Positions 19,701 through 31,596 of a stretch of 64,000 bases of DNA are shown here, piece after piece (the stretch's first letter is position 1; every line of letters begins with the position of its first letter). This DNA is from Trissonchulus latispiculum (taxonomy: Eukaryota; Nematoda; Enoplea; Enoplida; Ironidae): contig JASAND010006582.1 in assembly GCA_030248195.1 (NCBI GenBank), positions 1 to 64,000 of the forward strand. The letters are read 5' to 3'. The notes under the pieces were generated by a model, which did no database searches, had not been told where the DNA came from, and saw only the letters and a list, made by a program, of their open reading frames with translations. The position numbers and the translations under genes are program-made.

Positions 19701-22700
19701 AATACTACGTGCGTGACAGCAGCCAGGCTCTCTGATCTCAGAGGATGACTCGCCCCGTTTCCCCCAAATGCGTACCTAGTGAATCAAACAATGAGTTGCT
19801 AATTGCTATACATGTTTTCAAAAGCTGGAAACAGGAAAAACTCTGACACTGCAATGAGAGTAGTGTGTATACTCATTTGCGACAGTACGCAATTGCGGGG
19901 AATGGAGTGGGCTGTTATGTATTGCGAGCTGATAGCAAAGAGCCTGATACCAGACATGTGCAGGAGGGGAAATGAGTGGGGTTGACTGTGAAGCGGCGAC
20001 CGCAGGCCGCTGGAAAACCGGATTTTTCATTCCCCGAAGCACATGTACGCTGACTACTGTCACACTCATCATAATAATATTTTGGCATTACCAATGAGTT
20101 CTAGGAACTGAATGCCCTCCGCACAAATTGATATCATTCAAATTGATTCCGACGTCATCTAACAGCCAATGAATACAATCCTTGCTTTGGTGCGTCAGTA
20201 CTCTAACCAGCTCTTCATCATTTGTATAATCACCAGCTGCCATTGTATCAATCATGAACTTTTCAGCAGAATCTAAGACAAATTGACATCAAAGCCTAGA
20301 TCCTGTAAAGGTAAAACTTAATCAAAAGTAAGGAAATCCCTCTCCAAATTGATCTAAACACGCTGTCTTGCGCCATACTAGTGGGACGCATAAGGGTCAC
20401 CGGACCACTAAAAACTTCGCTTCGCTGTGCGGTGCTGCTGTCATGCTGTACCTTTACAGAAACCTCAGTACATAGACTCGCTGCTCAAGCTCATGCAAAA
20501 CTTGGTACTGAGAAACCATTCCTGTGTTTAGTATGGTCATTCTCTAGCGTTTGCCGTGTTGATAATAAGCATACATACTGTCCCCGGAAGGGCGATGGGT
20601 AGAACGTCCTCCTCTTTATTTTCGACCCCATTTGATCCCCCAGAATTTATTACTAACTTTTGGTTCCCCAACTTTGGCTACCCCTCCCCAGCATTTTTGC
20701 AGGTTAAAGGTTAGCTAAATTTGGGCGCAAAATCGTTTTAAAATTATGTAAAACGCCTAAAACAATAAAAACCAGCCTTGTTTTACAAAAAGCGCTGAAA
20801 TACTGTAAATTTTGCGTTTCAGAACATTTTTGGGAACTTCTAAGGTCCAAATTTGGGGAGGGTCCCCGGCCCCTGACATTTAAATGTTGACTACAAAAGT
20901 TTCGAGATTCACCCATTAGCCAATAATTCCAGTGAAACTATAGTTAGACGCAGAAAAAGGCCTTAACGAAGTGATGACTATCACGACATGAAATGAAGCC
21001 AACATTGTTGAATAAAGCAAATGATCCTTTCTTATGCCCTTCCTTTTAAGTCTATATAAACAAGAACCAAAAATGCTCCTTCGTCGCATGTAAAATACAT
21101 ATGAGTACTCTCAGGCAGGTTGTACAAAAACGGAAACTAGCCTGTAAAATGCATATGAGTGGCGTTGAGGTTGTAAATTAAGGAAAACAAGTTGCAACGG
21201 CTTAACATATGAGCCTGTCCTACAACGAGGCTCATATTGGCGTCACAGTGCAGCCTTCTTAAAGATCATCAGGTCATCATATTAAGGAAAAAACGAATGA
21301 ATAGACATAACATGTTAACATTGTGGCTTGAAAGAAATGGACAGAACGAAGTGAACTGCGACACCTCAAGTTGAACTGTACCTGCAAGCTGATGTTTCCC
21401 GAAACACCATGGCACCCACTATTTCCGGAAACACTATAGTACAGTACACACCTACTGTATTCTCGGAACACTGTGACACACACTACTCTCACATACGTAA
21501 TGCTTTCCCCACATGGCTCTGAGTCAGAGCGCAAAGTGGCATGCCGTATAATGCGTATGCACAGTATAATGTCTTAGCGGCAAGATGTGTGAAGGACAAT
21601 TTTGTAATGAAAAGCTTTATATACGTGCTATTTATATGAAGGTCAAATATCGACAAATTATATTCTGACATACGCCAATATGAGCCTCGTTGTAGGACAG
21701 GCTCATATGTTAAGCCGTTGCAACTTGTTTTCCTTAATTTACAACCTCAACGCCACTCATATGCATTTTACAGGCTAGTTTCCGTTTTTGTACAACCTGC
21801 CTGAGAGTACTCATATGTATTTTACATGCGACGAAGGAGCATTTTTGGTTCTTGTTTTCCATTCTTTTACATATGTATGCGCAAAAAAGAACCAACCAAC
21901 CAACCAAATTTGACCACTTTTGAAAAATTTCATTTTTGACCGAAAATCGCCTAAGTCCCCACCCCACCCCACCACAGCACTCTACAGCCACTTTGAGCAT
22001 GCAGTTCTATGACAAAAGTCGCTCAGCTCGCTTAGGGCTTTCATTTGGAACCAAATTTGACCACTTTTGAAAAATTTGATTTTTGACCTAAAATCGCCTA
22101 AGTCCCCACCCCACCCCACCACAGCACTCTACAGCCACTTTGAGCATGCAGTTCTATGACAAAAGTTGCTCAGCTCGCTTAGGGCTTTCATTTGGTACCA
22201 AATTTGACCACTTTTGAAAAATTTTATTTTGGACCACCTGACCCCTTACCGACCTGACCCCTCAGACGGTCAAGTGGAGCCAGCCCAGCAAAATGGGTGC
22301 GTTGTACAGCAAAACCGACACCGGAAATGAGCTGGGCGCACCAGAAAACCCCTATAGAGAAAGTTTTGAGAGGCCAAGTAGAGCCTAGTATGGACTTCCA
22401 GGAAACGGTTGCCGACATGACCCTCCAGACGGCAAAGTGGAACCAGCCCAGCAAGATGGATAAGTCGGACGGCAAAACGGACACCGGAAATGAGCTGGGC
22501 GCACCAGAAAACCCCTATAGAGAAAGTTTTGAGAGGCCAAGTAGAGCCTAGTATGGACCTCCAGGAAACGGTTGCCGACATGACCCTCCAGACGGCAAAG
22601 TGGAACCAGCCCAGCAACTTGGGTCAGTCGGGCAGCAAAAGTGATAGCGGGAATCGATTCTCCGTCCGCAAAAACCTTTGCACGCAAGATTTGAGCCTTC

Positions 22701-24742
22701 CAGGTCGCAAAATAAGCGAAAAAACTAAGTTCAAAGTTGGACCCAAAATTCACCAACTTTGGCAGGCCAGTACCCAAAAATTACGCCCCCGGCAGGAAAA
22801 TCATATAGCAATTGAACGACCCTGATATGTGTCCTATTTAGCCATATAGGCAGTATTGCCCCATATATAGCCCAGTCTGACTTATTAAGGTGACATTGAA
22901 GCATACTTTTTGGCCATTTTAGCGTTTTGACCGACTTTGGCCCCCCGTCAAAAATTTTTTCCGGCTCTGGGAGGCATAAAAACTAGCCTATCGGCTTATT
23001 TTTGTTGCGTACTCCAAGAATATATATGGTTTTCATAGGCAAAAATTTTTCTATCTGTTGTTATTAAAGCTACAAAACCCCCTTACCAGACGTCAAAGCG
23101 GAGAACCGGAAAAAAAAAACATCACTCTCGTAAGCGATTTTTGGCGTAACTTTTTAACGGAAAGTGGTACGGGGATGAAACTTCGCACACATACTAAACT
23201 CGACACGTACAATTTTTTGCGCACATAATCTGCGCAGGATCTGCGCAGGAATCTGCGCAGCTTCTGCGCAGCCTTGTTTTACACGGTCATTCGACCATTT
23301 TCACTCATATTATATGCCCTTCCTTTTAAGTCTATATAAATTATGTCAGGGTATTTTTACGAGGGGGGGGAATTGCCCCCTCTCCCGAAAACGCACGCGC
23401 ACCCCGCCTGGATTTTTAGGGACCCAAATAGGCAAATTTTCAAAACTTTTCATTCTACTTAAATCATGACTTTTCAGAACGTTTTGCGTTTCTACGTGCA
23501 ACATACGCCAAAAGTATATACCAGTCTTCTGGGTTTATTTTACTGGGGAGCGCCCCCCACGTTTTGGGTTCCCCCACTCGAGCACCTCCCCCCCCCCACT
23601 TTTTTGGGCTTCCCCCCCCACTCACCCTTGCCCAGAAATTGCCAAAATCCTAGGATTTTTGGTCAAATTTTTCAAAATTTTTCCGGCTTCGCCGGACATT
23701 TTTGATCAAAAACCGACATTTTTGGTGCTATAACTTGATTTTCGAGCACTTTTAAGCATACTTATAGCAGTATATGTAGAAAGCAGGCTTTTTATATTGT
23801 ATTTTTGGCATTTTCGGCCATTTTATTCCCCCCACTTTTCGACCTCCCTCCCCCACTAGTGAGGGGGGGGGGCTTCCCCCCGTCTCTCCCCCCCACTTAT
23901 TTTTGCCTAAAATAGACCCAGGTCTTTGGCTCATTTTTACAAAAGGAATATACGTATATATACCCCCGAAAATTTCTCCCCCGGCCCCGGGGAAAATCCC
24001 TAAAAGAATATATACCCTGTGTGTATGGCGAAAAATACAAATATAATGTACCGAAGACATCGAAAACATAAAAACTCCAACCTTCAATATGCAAATTATC
24101 CTGAACCCTGGTACCAGCTCCATTGATGCCAGACGACGCTTTAGCTGAATTACCACCTAAGTTGGCCTCTCGATCAATAAGGATCACTTTTAAGTCAGGA
24201 TCTAAAAGTTGTACAAATCCAGACGTGACTAAGCAAATACCAAAATATCAAAATATTCTTAGGGGGTTTTTCCCGGGATTGTAACCAGGTGAATGGGCTC
24301 CCGGAGTGAGGGAAAGATAATAATTTTTCTGGTGAAAGAGACAATGCCCAAGTTTTTCGTTTATCTTCATGAGAAAACGCAGATTTCTAAAAAACGCTTC
24401 AATTTCAGATAAAACAAAACATTTGAAGAGAAATGTTGTCGGAGAAGCAGATAATTATTTTTAAGTAATCCGACTTTAGGCCCAATGGCGTCGCCTAACC
24501 CCTTGTATATCTTCACTTCACAGTATGTCCTTTTAGAATGATGCACCAAATTAAATCCTGTACAAAAAGCAGAAGGTACTACACTTACTTGCATTTACAG
24601 CAGCCAAAACCGCTGATAGACCAGCCAGTCCGCCACCGACAATAATAACTGTAGGTAGATCATTTTTGCCGGAGCTAGTGACCACGTCGCCATGCATCAA
24701 AAGCAAGCAGAGAATTGAAAAACACAAAACTTTCCAAAGCAT
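16797..24742 (-). CDS. Soluble FAD-dependent fumarate reductase, seven exons, complete
   Basis: Exons on the minus strand: 24,742-24,589; 24,201-24,082; 20,272-20,092; 19,438-19,179; 18,543-18,256; 17,939-17,782; 17,222-16,797. All introns are GT-AG and the phases close to one 528-residue frame. The exon 5 donor (CTGG|GTCAGA) is my choice because it alone keeps the frame. The protein has an N-terminal hydrophobic signal (residues 5-16) and a dinucleotide-binding G-G-G-L-A-G at 36-41. Expected active-site residues for the fumarate reductase flavoprotein family are His293 in H-P-T-G, Arg336 or Arg337, His449 in H-Y-T-M-G-G and Arg492 in N-R-L-G-G-N-S. The family (yeast Frd1/Osm1 type) reduces fumarate to succinate with FAD. 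The signal peptide suggests entry into the ER or secretory route, or a mitochondrial targeting role. An in-frame ATG 21 codons upstream (24,805) is a less likely start. Large introns hold MITEs and satellites. I assign no symbol because the animal orthologue has no standard one. Confidence 0.9.
21061..21854. mobile_element. TIR element family B, copy 1
   Basis: Inverted repeats of about 185 bp (CAAGAACCAAAAATGCTCC… and its complement) enclose about 430 bp of noncoding DNA. The termini resemble those of the larger element at 34,739-39,988 (GAATAAAAATGCTCC). Inside the arms, motifs such as CATATGAG and TTGTAAAT recur. It is intronic in the fumarate reductase gene. Confidence 0.85.
21907..22240. 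repeat. 146-bp satellite, two units and a partial
   Basis: Units begin AAATTTGACCACTTTTGAAA at 21,907, 22,053 and 22,199, giving a 146-bp period. The motif AGGGCTTTCATTTGG is the reverse complement of the core of the arrays at 29,470-30,690 and 43,262-43,435, so all three belong to one satellite family. Confidence 0.85.
22255..22620. repeat. 165-bp tandem repeat
   Basis: Units starting near CAGACGGCAAAGTGGAACC occur at about 22,263, 22,427 and 22,592. They contain CGGACACCGGAAATGAGC and GGAGGTCC/GGACCTCC-type motifs. Inverted copies flank the insertion at 42,159-43,096. Long frames across the array on both strands arise because the unit length is divisible by three; they are not genes. Confidence 0.85.
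23229..23273. repeat. CTGCGCAG microrepeat
   Basis: The palindromic CTGCGCAG occurs four times in 45 bases with 3-5 base spacers. Intronic; function unknown. Confidence 0.8.
23350..24010. other. G/C-run element remnants with hairpin motif
   Basis: A block of C runs and poly-purine edges, including the hairpin TCCGGCTTCGCCGGA at 23,682-23,696, the reverse complement of the hairpin conserved in element family C. The termini are not clear enough to define one element. Intronic in the fumarate reductase gene. Confidence 0.5.
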
Positions 24743-24933
24743 GACCGGAATAATGCATATGCGTATTATGTATACGTATATATGCGCTGCAAATAAATTA
24801 AACATAATAAGATGTCATATAGTCAGGGGGAACATGAATAGGGAAGCAAGCCTCCAACTTTTTCTTTGCCTGGATTAGAGTCATGAATCAATCGGTATGA
24901 TGACAAGCAGAGGTGTAAGGTGGGGGGGTTGGG

Positions 24934-25538
24934 CATAGGTGTAACGGGGATTTGGGTTGGGGGGTCTTCCCCCGGAATTTTCGGGGACCCCCTTTTTAGA
25001 CCCCCCCCCACGACCCTCGCCCAAACCTCCCCAAACATTTTTCTATTTTTATGCCAAAATCGCTCGCAAATCCCCCCAAAATTTTGGGGGCCCCCCGGCC
25101 CCCCCCCCAACGGGGGGAGGGGGTAGTCACGTAGTCACGCGAAAAATTGGCCAAAAATTGGGTATTTTTAGGGTAAGTTCTGCAAAATTTTTCAAAAAAG
25201 TCCAAAATTTTGGCTTAACGTGTTTATTATTGCGAGAAATACACGTTTTAACGGTTTTATGGGCTTTCGAATTCATTATTGACCTTATTCTAGACTTAGA
25301 AACATGTTGGCAATCAAGTTTTGTACGAGTTTAAAACCCCTGTCTAATGTCAAAATTACTTCATAGTTGAATGTTTTTTGGCATTAGCATTGGCTGAAAC
25401 TGCGATTTTTGACATAAGAATAGAAAAATTTTTTTGGGGGAGGTTTGGGGGGGATTAGGGGGGGGGGGTCAAAAAAAAGGGCCCCCCCCAAATTCCGGGG
25501 AAGGGCCCCCCCCAACCCAAATCCCCGTTACACCTATG
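24934..25538. mobile_element. TIR element with CATAGGTGTAACGGGG ends
   Basis: The inverted ends CATAGGTGTAACGGGGATTT match over more than 40 bases and run into long G/C tracts. The interior contains dispersed-repeat copy 2 (25,090-25,308). It lies about 190 bp upstream of the fumarate reductase start, so it may border the promoter of that gene. Target duplication not resolved. Confidence 0.75.
25090..25308. repeat. Dispersed repeat, copy 2
   Basis: Collinear with 1030-1222, starting at a C/G run and sharing AATTGGCCAAAAATTGGG and the following 150 bp with scattered differences. Nested in the TIR element at 24,934-25,538. Confidence 0.75.
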
Positions 25539-25630
25539 GGGGGGGCGAGGCCGAGGGCCCCCAAAAATTTCTGGGGGGGGGGGGTTTGGAAAAATGGCTG
25601 AGGGGGGACTCTATTCTAATCTAGGTGTAC

Positions 25631-26081
25631 CCATAGGTGTACCTTGAGGAAAAGTTGGGGTGTGGGGGTAGCCGAAATCAGGGTGGGTGGGGTCAGCGGT
25701 TTTGAGGTGGGGTGGGGTCCGGAAAAATCGAATTTGGGGGGTAAAAAGTTTTTTGGTCAAAAATTTAGAAAAAATTCGCAAATTTTCTAAAGAAGCGTTA
25801 TTTCCAACTAAAAATCAACAATATTTCTTTATTTTTTCTCATTTGTTCGAAAAAACTTGGATTTTTTTGCAAAAATTTACAAATGTTTCCAAAAAATTCG
25901 AAATATTACAAATTTTGAGGCAATAGTTTCAAAATTTTTAGGGAGGGGTCTGGCAAATTTGGGAGGGTGGGGTCTGGGATTTGGCCATTTGGGGGTGGAG
26001 TCTGCCTCCAAAATTTTGAGGGTGGGGTCGGCACATTTCCATTTGGAGGGAGGGGTTCCCCACCCCCAGGTACACCTATGG
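25631..26081. mobile_element. TIR element with CCATAGGTGTACCT ends
   Basis: CCATAGGTGTACCT at 25,631 and its complement ending at 26,081 bound a G-rich noncoding interior with GGGGTGGGGTC motifs. The ends resemble those of the neighbouring 24,934-25,538 element, suggesting related families. Confidence 0.65.
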
Positions 26082-26159
26082 ATGTACCTGGGTGAACATT
26101 TTCTCAAATTTGATCAAATTTTATAAAAAATTTTTCTGAAAATGCTCCAAAATAAGTTT

Positions 26160-26560
26160 TAACAATTTTATAACAGATTTACCACGTTGTAAATTGGTTG
26201 TAAAATCATGGTAGAAACGTTGTAAACATTTACCACGATTTTACAATAAATTTACCATATAGTAAAATCATTATAAGGACGTTGTAACTTCGTTGTAAAA
26301 TTGGTAAATTGTAAATTGGTCCGATTGCATTTACAATGATTTTACAACAGATTTGCAACAATTTTACAACGTGGTAAAATATTGTAAATATATACGTATA
26401 AAAACCGAAGTAAAAACATTGTAAATCCATTAAAATCTCATGGAAAAATCGGATATAATCATTGTAAATCCATTAAAAATTATTAAAATTTCATTAAAAA
26501 TTCGTGGTAAATTCATGGTAAAATCGTTGTACCTTGCGCAGCAATTTACAACGATTTTAC
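26160..26560. repeat. Degenerate TTGTAAAAT short-period repeat
   Basis: Motifs such as TTGTAAAATCGTTGTAAA, CATGGTAAA and their complements recur about every 20-30 bases on both strands. The region is flanked by two near-identical blocks (about 26,091 and 26,667) containing AAATTTTATAAAAAATTTTT. Noncoding. Confidence 0.65.
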
Positions 26561-26828
26561 CCACCAAAGTTCTCCCTGTGGGGGGGGGACCAGTGGCGGC
26601 GCCAGCAAAGTTTCCCTCCTTCTCGATTTGGGTCCCTCCCTTTTGGGTGTCAGGCCCCCATGTGAAAGTGAAAATTTTCTCAAATTTGACCAAATTTTAT
26701 AAAAAATTTTTTCTGAAAATTAAAGTAAAAAATTGCCAGAATTTAGCAAAAATTTTGGTCTTTCGAAAACAGGTTGCTAGGTTTATATATAGTCGGGTCA
26801 GGCCCACAGCTGTTCCTGGGGGGGGGAC

Positions 26829-27508
26829 CAGTGGCGGATTCCTGGATTTTGAAAAGGGGGCATAGATCAGGCCTCATTCTACCCAAAATCAAAAAAGTAG
26901 GAAAAATATAGGAATATTTTTTAAAAAAGTAGGAAATAGGAATAAAGTAGGAAATTCCCGAAAAAAGTAGGAATATTTGCTGACAAATTTTTGCGAAGTA
27001 GGCTCAAAGTAACGAGTGAAAGCATGCAAATAAATTTTACTTTAATTTGAGGTATATACTGGCTGATCCAGTACCTGATGGCGGGTGCGTTAACCCACAA
27101 GAAAAAGTTTTCTACCGAGCGATATGGGAGGGACGGAACCACCCAGAAGTTGAAGAAGTTTTCTATGTGTGGTTTCTAATTCGGTGCTGGTTTTTTCTCG
27201 ATCAGGGTCAAACATGGGGGACTGCATGTGTTACATAATACTCAGCCTGGGGCCCGTTGCATAAAAGTGATTAGTTAATTAGTGCTTAGTTGCTTAGTGT
27301 AGCAGTTTCTCTAGGATAAACAAGGCTACGAATGAGCTATGACAATAGTTTATATATCATCTTGAAGCATGTTTGTCCGCTGCCAGACCCCTCCCCCCCG
27401 TTTTGCACATTATATATCTTTCTTGCCCTTGTCACTTGTTCTCTTTTTTATCACCATTCCGTGTATATACTATTTTACTGCAAGTTTTTCATTTCGTAAG
27501 TTACTATA

Positions 27509-27544
<36 letters not shown>

Positions 27545-27883
27545 CATTTTATTTATTTAATCTTTTCAAAAGTTTGCATGACGGATTTTTTCCAATTTCA
27601 AAAAATTCTTCAACTTATGGGGGCTCTGCCCCCCAGACCCCCCGTGTATATACTTGTTGTGTAAATTCTCCATGCTTTGCTTCACTCACGGGATATAGTT
27701 GTTTTCAAATTGGCAAGTGAACTACCCTTTCCATACACAATTTTAATTTTCTTGTAAAAATATTAAAATATTTTGTTCCTGGAAAAAGAAATTTTTACCC
27801 CCCCCCCCGGAAAAATTTGGTTACCCCCCCCCCAGAAAAATTTTTAAGCGGGCCCCCCTTTCAAAATCCTGGATCCGCCACTG
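26829..27883. mobile_element. TIR element with CAGTGGCGGAT ends (hAT-like)
   Basis: CAGTGGCGGATTCCTGGATTTTGAAAAGGGGG at the left end is mirrored at 27,850-27,883. Such CAGTGGCGGAT termini are seen in hAT-type elements, but the flanking 8-mers (GGGGGGAC and CTGTCGTC) do not match, so the superfamily is tentative. A TA microsatellite lies inside at 27,514-27,541. No transposase is visible. Confidence 0.65.
27514..27541. repeat. TA dinucleotide microsatellite
   Basis: An uninterrupted run of alternating TA of about 28 bases. Confidence 0.95.
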
Positions 27884-29460
27884 CTGTCGTCTATACCAAA
27901 CCATAGAGGGTGAGGTCCACAGAGTGGCGCACCCAGGATTATGAAAAGGGGGTAGTCGAGCCGAAAATTTTTTGTTTCCGCTACGTAGGGGATGGGGGAG
28001 AGCGTTTTCAGCAAAGACTTCCTGGTTGGTGCTTCTAAAATTTGGGAGTAGGCATTAGCCCCACGGGAGGCGGAGCCCCCAGAAGTTGAGAAATTTTTGA
28101 AATTATGAAAAATATAATGGAAACCGTAACATAGATTTTAAGAAATTTTCTGACATTATGGAAAAATTCGCAATGGAAATCTTAAAATTTGAATAAAAAA
28201 CTGCAGCGCTAATAATTAAAGAACTTGAGCTAGATAATCGCCGCGGGCTGAAAAATTTTTAATTATCAAGATAGAATGATGCCACAGGCGCTTTCTAAAA
28301 TTGAAATAGTTAAAATATATATCTAACGCTAAAATTTGTACAATTTCGGGCAACTTTCCCAAGAAAGGCCCCGCAAGAAAACTCCATTCCTTTCAGGCTT
28401 GATCGTGGACATTCCTCTTATCACTTACGTATATATCGGTCGGTTGCACCAAATCTGACTAAAATATAACTAGACTACATAATTTGTAACTAAAATCTAA
28501 TTAAGGCCATTTTCCGTTGCACCAACGGGAAAGTTAGTTAGATTTTAATTGTAGTCATGGGTAAGAACAGAAAATGCCATTGGACTATAGCCATGGGGTG
28601 AAAAAAACCCACCCCCTTTTTGGGGGGAAAAACCAACCCGCCTAGGGAAATTTGCACGTTGTGCGCCTTATTGGAATCTGTTTTTTTAATAACTCACGGA
28701 GGAGTGGACCGATCGGGCTCAAACTTGCTATGTGAAGAGCCTATGGGCAGGGGTACATGCTGTGAAAATTTCAGCCGAATCGGTCGAGCCAATCTCGAGA
28801 TATGCAAATTAGGTGCTTTGGCCGCTACACAGTTCTCTCCATTTTTTTTGTACACCCCCCCTAGAGGTCGGAGGACAAAAAATTTCTATAAAGTTTTGCT
28901 ATTTTTGTGGATAGAATCCCCCGCAATTCAGGGCGAATTTTTCTTTTCGCGCTAGGACCCCCCCATAGGTCTGTGTAGTCTTGGGATTTTTCGATTTTTG
29001 ACCCCCCCCGGAAAAAACTAAGTCCGAAAATTTATTAGCCAGTCTACAGAGAGCAAGGCTCAAAGCCAGGTTCTCATATTGGGGTTATAGCATCGCCCCA
29101 AGGTGAAGATCTCCGGGAAACGAGATGGTGCTGTTTGGTGGTCTGTGGCGCCCTGGCCAGTGGTCACTAGTTAACGTGTAAAAGGGGGGGTCTGGGCCTA
29201 CGGAGTAGGCAGCCCTATACATAAGAGCTGCTGGGCTGAGGTTTCGTATTCGAATAGGAACCCCTATATGGTGAATCTAAATGGCCCATTAGTTTTGCTC
29301 TATCACCTATCCGTGGGGCTGGGGGGCACCCTGATGGTGGTGGGCCCTACCGTGTCGCAACTCCAACTTTAACCTCTTCTACAGAAATATCTACAGTGAG
29401 CAGGTCTCTCTTATTTGGGATTTGGGGTGGGGTGCCGGGGCACTACAGCATAGGCTATAG
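27884..29460. other. Repeat-derived, gene-free stretch
   Basis: Contains an element end at 27,917 (GTGGCGCACCCAGGATTATG), the phrase GGCGGAGCCCCCAGAAGTTG shared with 49,665, and a small palindrome around GTTGCACCAACGGG (28,530). The segment at 28,620-28,960 has conserved-looking blocks but several frame breaks, and I cannot assign a gene. Confidence 0.5.
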
Positions 29461-29469
29461 TAGGTTTCG

Positions 29470-30690
29470 CCCGGACCCCTGTGGCGCCCTGGCCAGGGGT
29501 CCGGACCGTGGACCATGCCCAAAATGGCCAAAAATCGATTTTTCTAAAAGAGGCCAAGTTTGGTATCAAATGAAAGCCCTTGGCGAGGCGAACATTTTTT
29601 GTCATTGGAGGACCCCTCCAAAGTGGCCCCAGCGGCCTGTGGCGCCCTGACCAGGGTCCGGACCGGTCCAAAATGGTCAAAAATCGATTTTTCCAAAAGT
29701 GGCCATGTTTGGTATCAAATGAAAGCCCTTGGTGGGGCGAACATTTTTTGTCATTGGAAGACCCCTCCAAAGTGGTCCCAGCGGCCTGTGGCGCCCTGGC
29801 CAGGGTCCGGACCCGTCCAAAATGGTCAAAAATCGATTTTTCCAAAAGTGGCCATGTTTGGTATCAAATGAAAGCCCTTGGTGAGGCGAACATTTTTTGT
29901 CATTGGAGGACCCCTCCAAAGTGGCCCCAGCGGCCTGTGGCGTCCTGACCAGGGTCCGGACTGGTCAAAAATCATTTTTTAAAAAATTTCCAACTTTGGT
30001 ATCAAATGAAAGCCCTTGGTGAGGCGAACATTTTTTGTCATTGGAGGACCCCTCCAAAGTGGCCCCAGCGGCCTGAGGCGCCCTGACCAGGGTCCGGACT
30101 GGTCAAAAATCGATTTTTTTTAAAAATTTCCGACTTTGGTATCAAATGAAAGCCCTTGGTGAGGCGAACATTTTTTCTCATTGGAGGACTCCTCCAAAGT
30201 GGTCCCAGCGGCCTGTGGCGCCCTGACCAGGGTCCGGACTGGTCAAAAATCGATTTTTTAAAAAATTTCCAACTTTGGTATCAAATGAAAGCCCTTGGTG
30301 AGGCGAACATTTTTTGTCATTCGAGGACCCCTCCAAAGTGTTCCCAGCGGCCTGTGGCGCCCTGGCCAGGGTCCGGACCGGTCAAAAATAGAATTTTTGA
30401 AAGTTTTCCAAGTTTGGTATCAAATGAAAGCCCTTGGAGAGAGGAACATTTTTTCTCATTGGAGGACCCCTCCAAAGTGGACCCAGCGGCCTGTGGCGCC
30501 CTGGCCAGGGTTCGGACCGGTCCAAAATAGAATTTTTTAAAGTTTTCCAAGTTTGGTATCAAATGAAAGCCCTTGGTGAGGGAAACATTTTTTCTCATTG
30601 GAGGACCACTCCAAAGTGTTCCCTGTTGCCTGTGGCGCCCTGGCCAGGGTCCGGACCGGTCCAAAAATCGATTTTTTCAAAAGTGGCCTA
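29470..30690. repeat. Satellite array, nine units of about 139-159 bp
   Basis: TGGCGCCCTGGCCAGGGTCC-type unit starts occur at about 29,480, 29,639, 29,788, 29,937, 30,076, 30,216, 30,356, 30,496 and 30,634. Every unit contains GGTATCAAATGAAAGCCC and a CATTGGAGGACC box. Long frames on both strands across the array are artefacts of periodicity. The array is in direct contact with a different, 116-bp array downstream. Confidence 0.93.
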
Positions 30691-30704
30691 CCGCACATCA
30701 TCAG

Positions 30705-31545
30705 CCATTTAGAAAATTGCGTTAAACACTCATTTGCGTTCTCAAATTCGCATATAAGAGCCTGCTATTTAAATCTCTGTGTCCCCACGCGTGCCGCTGC
30801 CCCCCCCCCCCCCAAATGTCGGCAACCGATCAGAGAACTGCATTAAACACTCATTTGCGTTCACATATTCGCATATGAGAGCCTGCTATTTAAATCTTTG
30901 TGTCCCCACGCGTGCCTCTGCCCCCCCAAATATTGGCAACCGATCAGAGAACTGCATTAAGCACTCATTTGCGTTCACATATTCGCATATAAGAGCCTGC
31001 TATTTATATCTCTGTGTCCCCACGCGTGCCGCTGCCCCCCCCCCCCCCAAATACTGGCAACCGATCAGAGAACTGCATTAAGCACTCATTTGCGTTCACA
31101 TATTCGCATATAAGAGCCTGTTATTTAAATCTCTGTGTCCACACGCGTGCCGCTGCCCCCCCAAATATCGGCAACCGATCAGAGAACTGCATTAAACACT
31201 CATTTGCGTTCACATATTCGCATATATATAAGAGCCTGCTGCATCATCAGCCAGCCATTCAGAAAACTGCGCTAAACCCACGATTTTGCGGTCTAAAATT
31301 TGCGTTAAAAGTGCCCTTAAAACAGTCTGCCAATTTGATTTCTATCCTTCCCCACGCGGTGCCGCTACTCCCCCCGCACATCGTCAGCGATTCAGAAAAT
31401 TGCGTTAAACACTCGCTTTTGTGGGCACAACTTTGCATAAAAGGTCCTAATAAAAGTATTGTGGATTTTATCCTAACCCACTCGGCGCCACTAGCCTCTC
31501 CGACATTGCTACACACATCTTATCCGGGAAAATGCCGGTTGCTTA
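30705..31545. repeat. 116-bp tandem array with diverged tail
   Basis: About five units contain ACTCATTTGCGTTCACATA and a CCCCACGCGTGCC box followed by a C run of variable length. From 31,241 two more distant units keep the GCGTTAAA and CCCCACGCGGTGCCGCT boxes. A GCATATATA expansion marks the last regular unit. Confidence 0.9.
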
Positions 31546-31596
31546 TTAAAGTCGAAAAGTAATACGTATGTGATCTACAGCGGAAAAATACAAGAA

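Larger units (their letters stand above)
21033..23340. repeat. 28-bp perfect direct repeats 2,280 bp apart
   Basis: A 28-base sequence starting TATGCCCTTCCTTTTAAG is identical at 21,033-21,060 and 23,313-23,340. The left copy directly abuts the TIR element at 21,061. The pair brackets the MITE, satellite and tandem-repeat block within a fumarate reductase intron. It could be a target duplication of a composite insertion or two copies of a repeat edge. Confidence 0.8.

Noticed and set aside
22224..22825. Several overlapping frames of 84-130 codons on both strands
   Set aside because: The 165-bp repeat is divisible by three and stop-poor, so each unit repeats the same frame. There are no homologues or splice signals.
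29396..30712. Repeated frames of 80-144 codons in the satellite
   Set aside because: The same peptide recurs with the repeat period on both strands, which marks a noncoding satellite.
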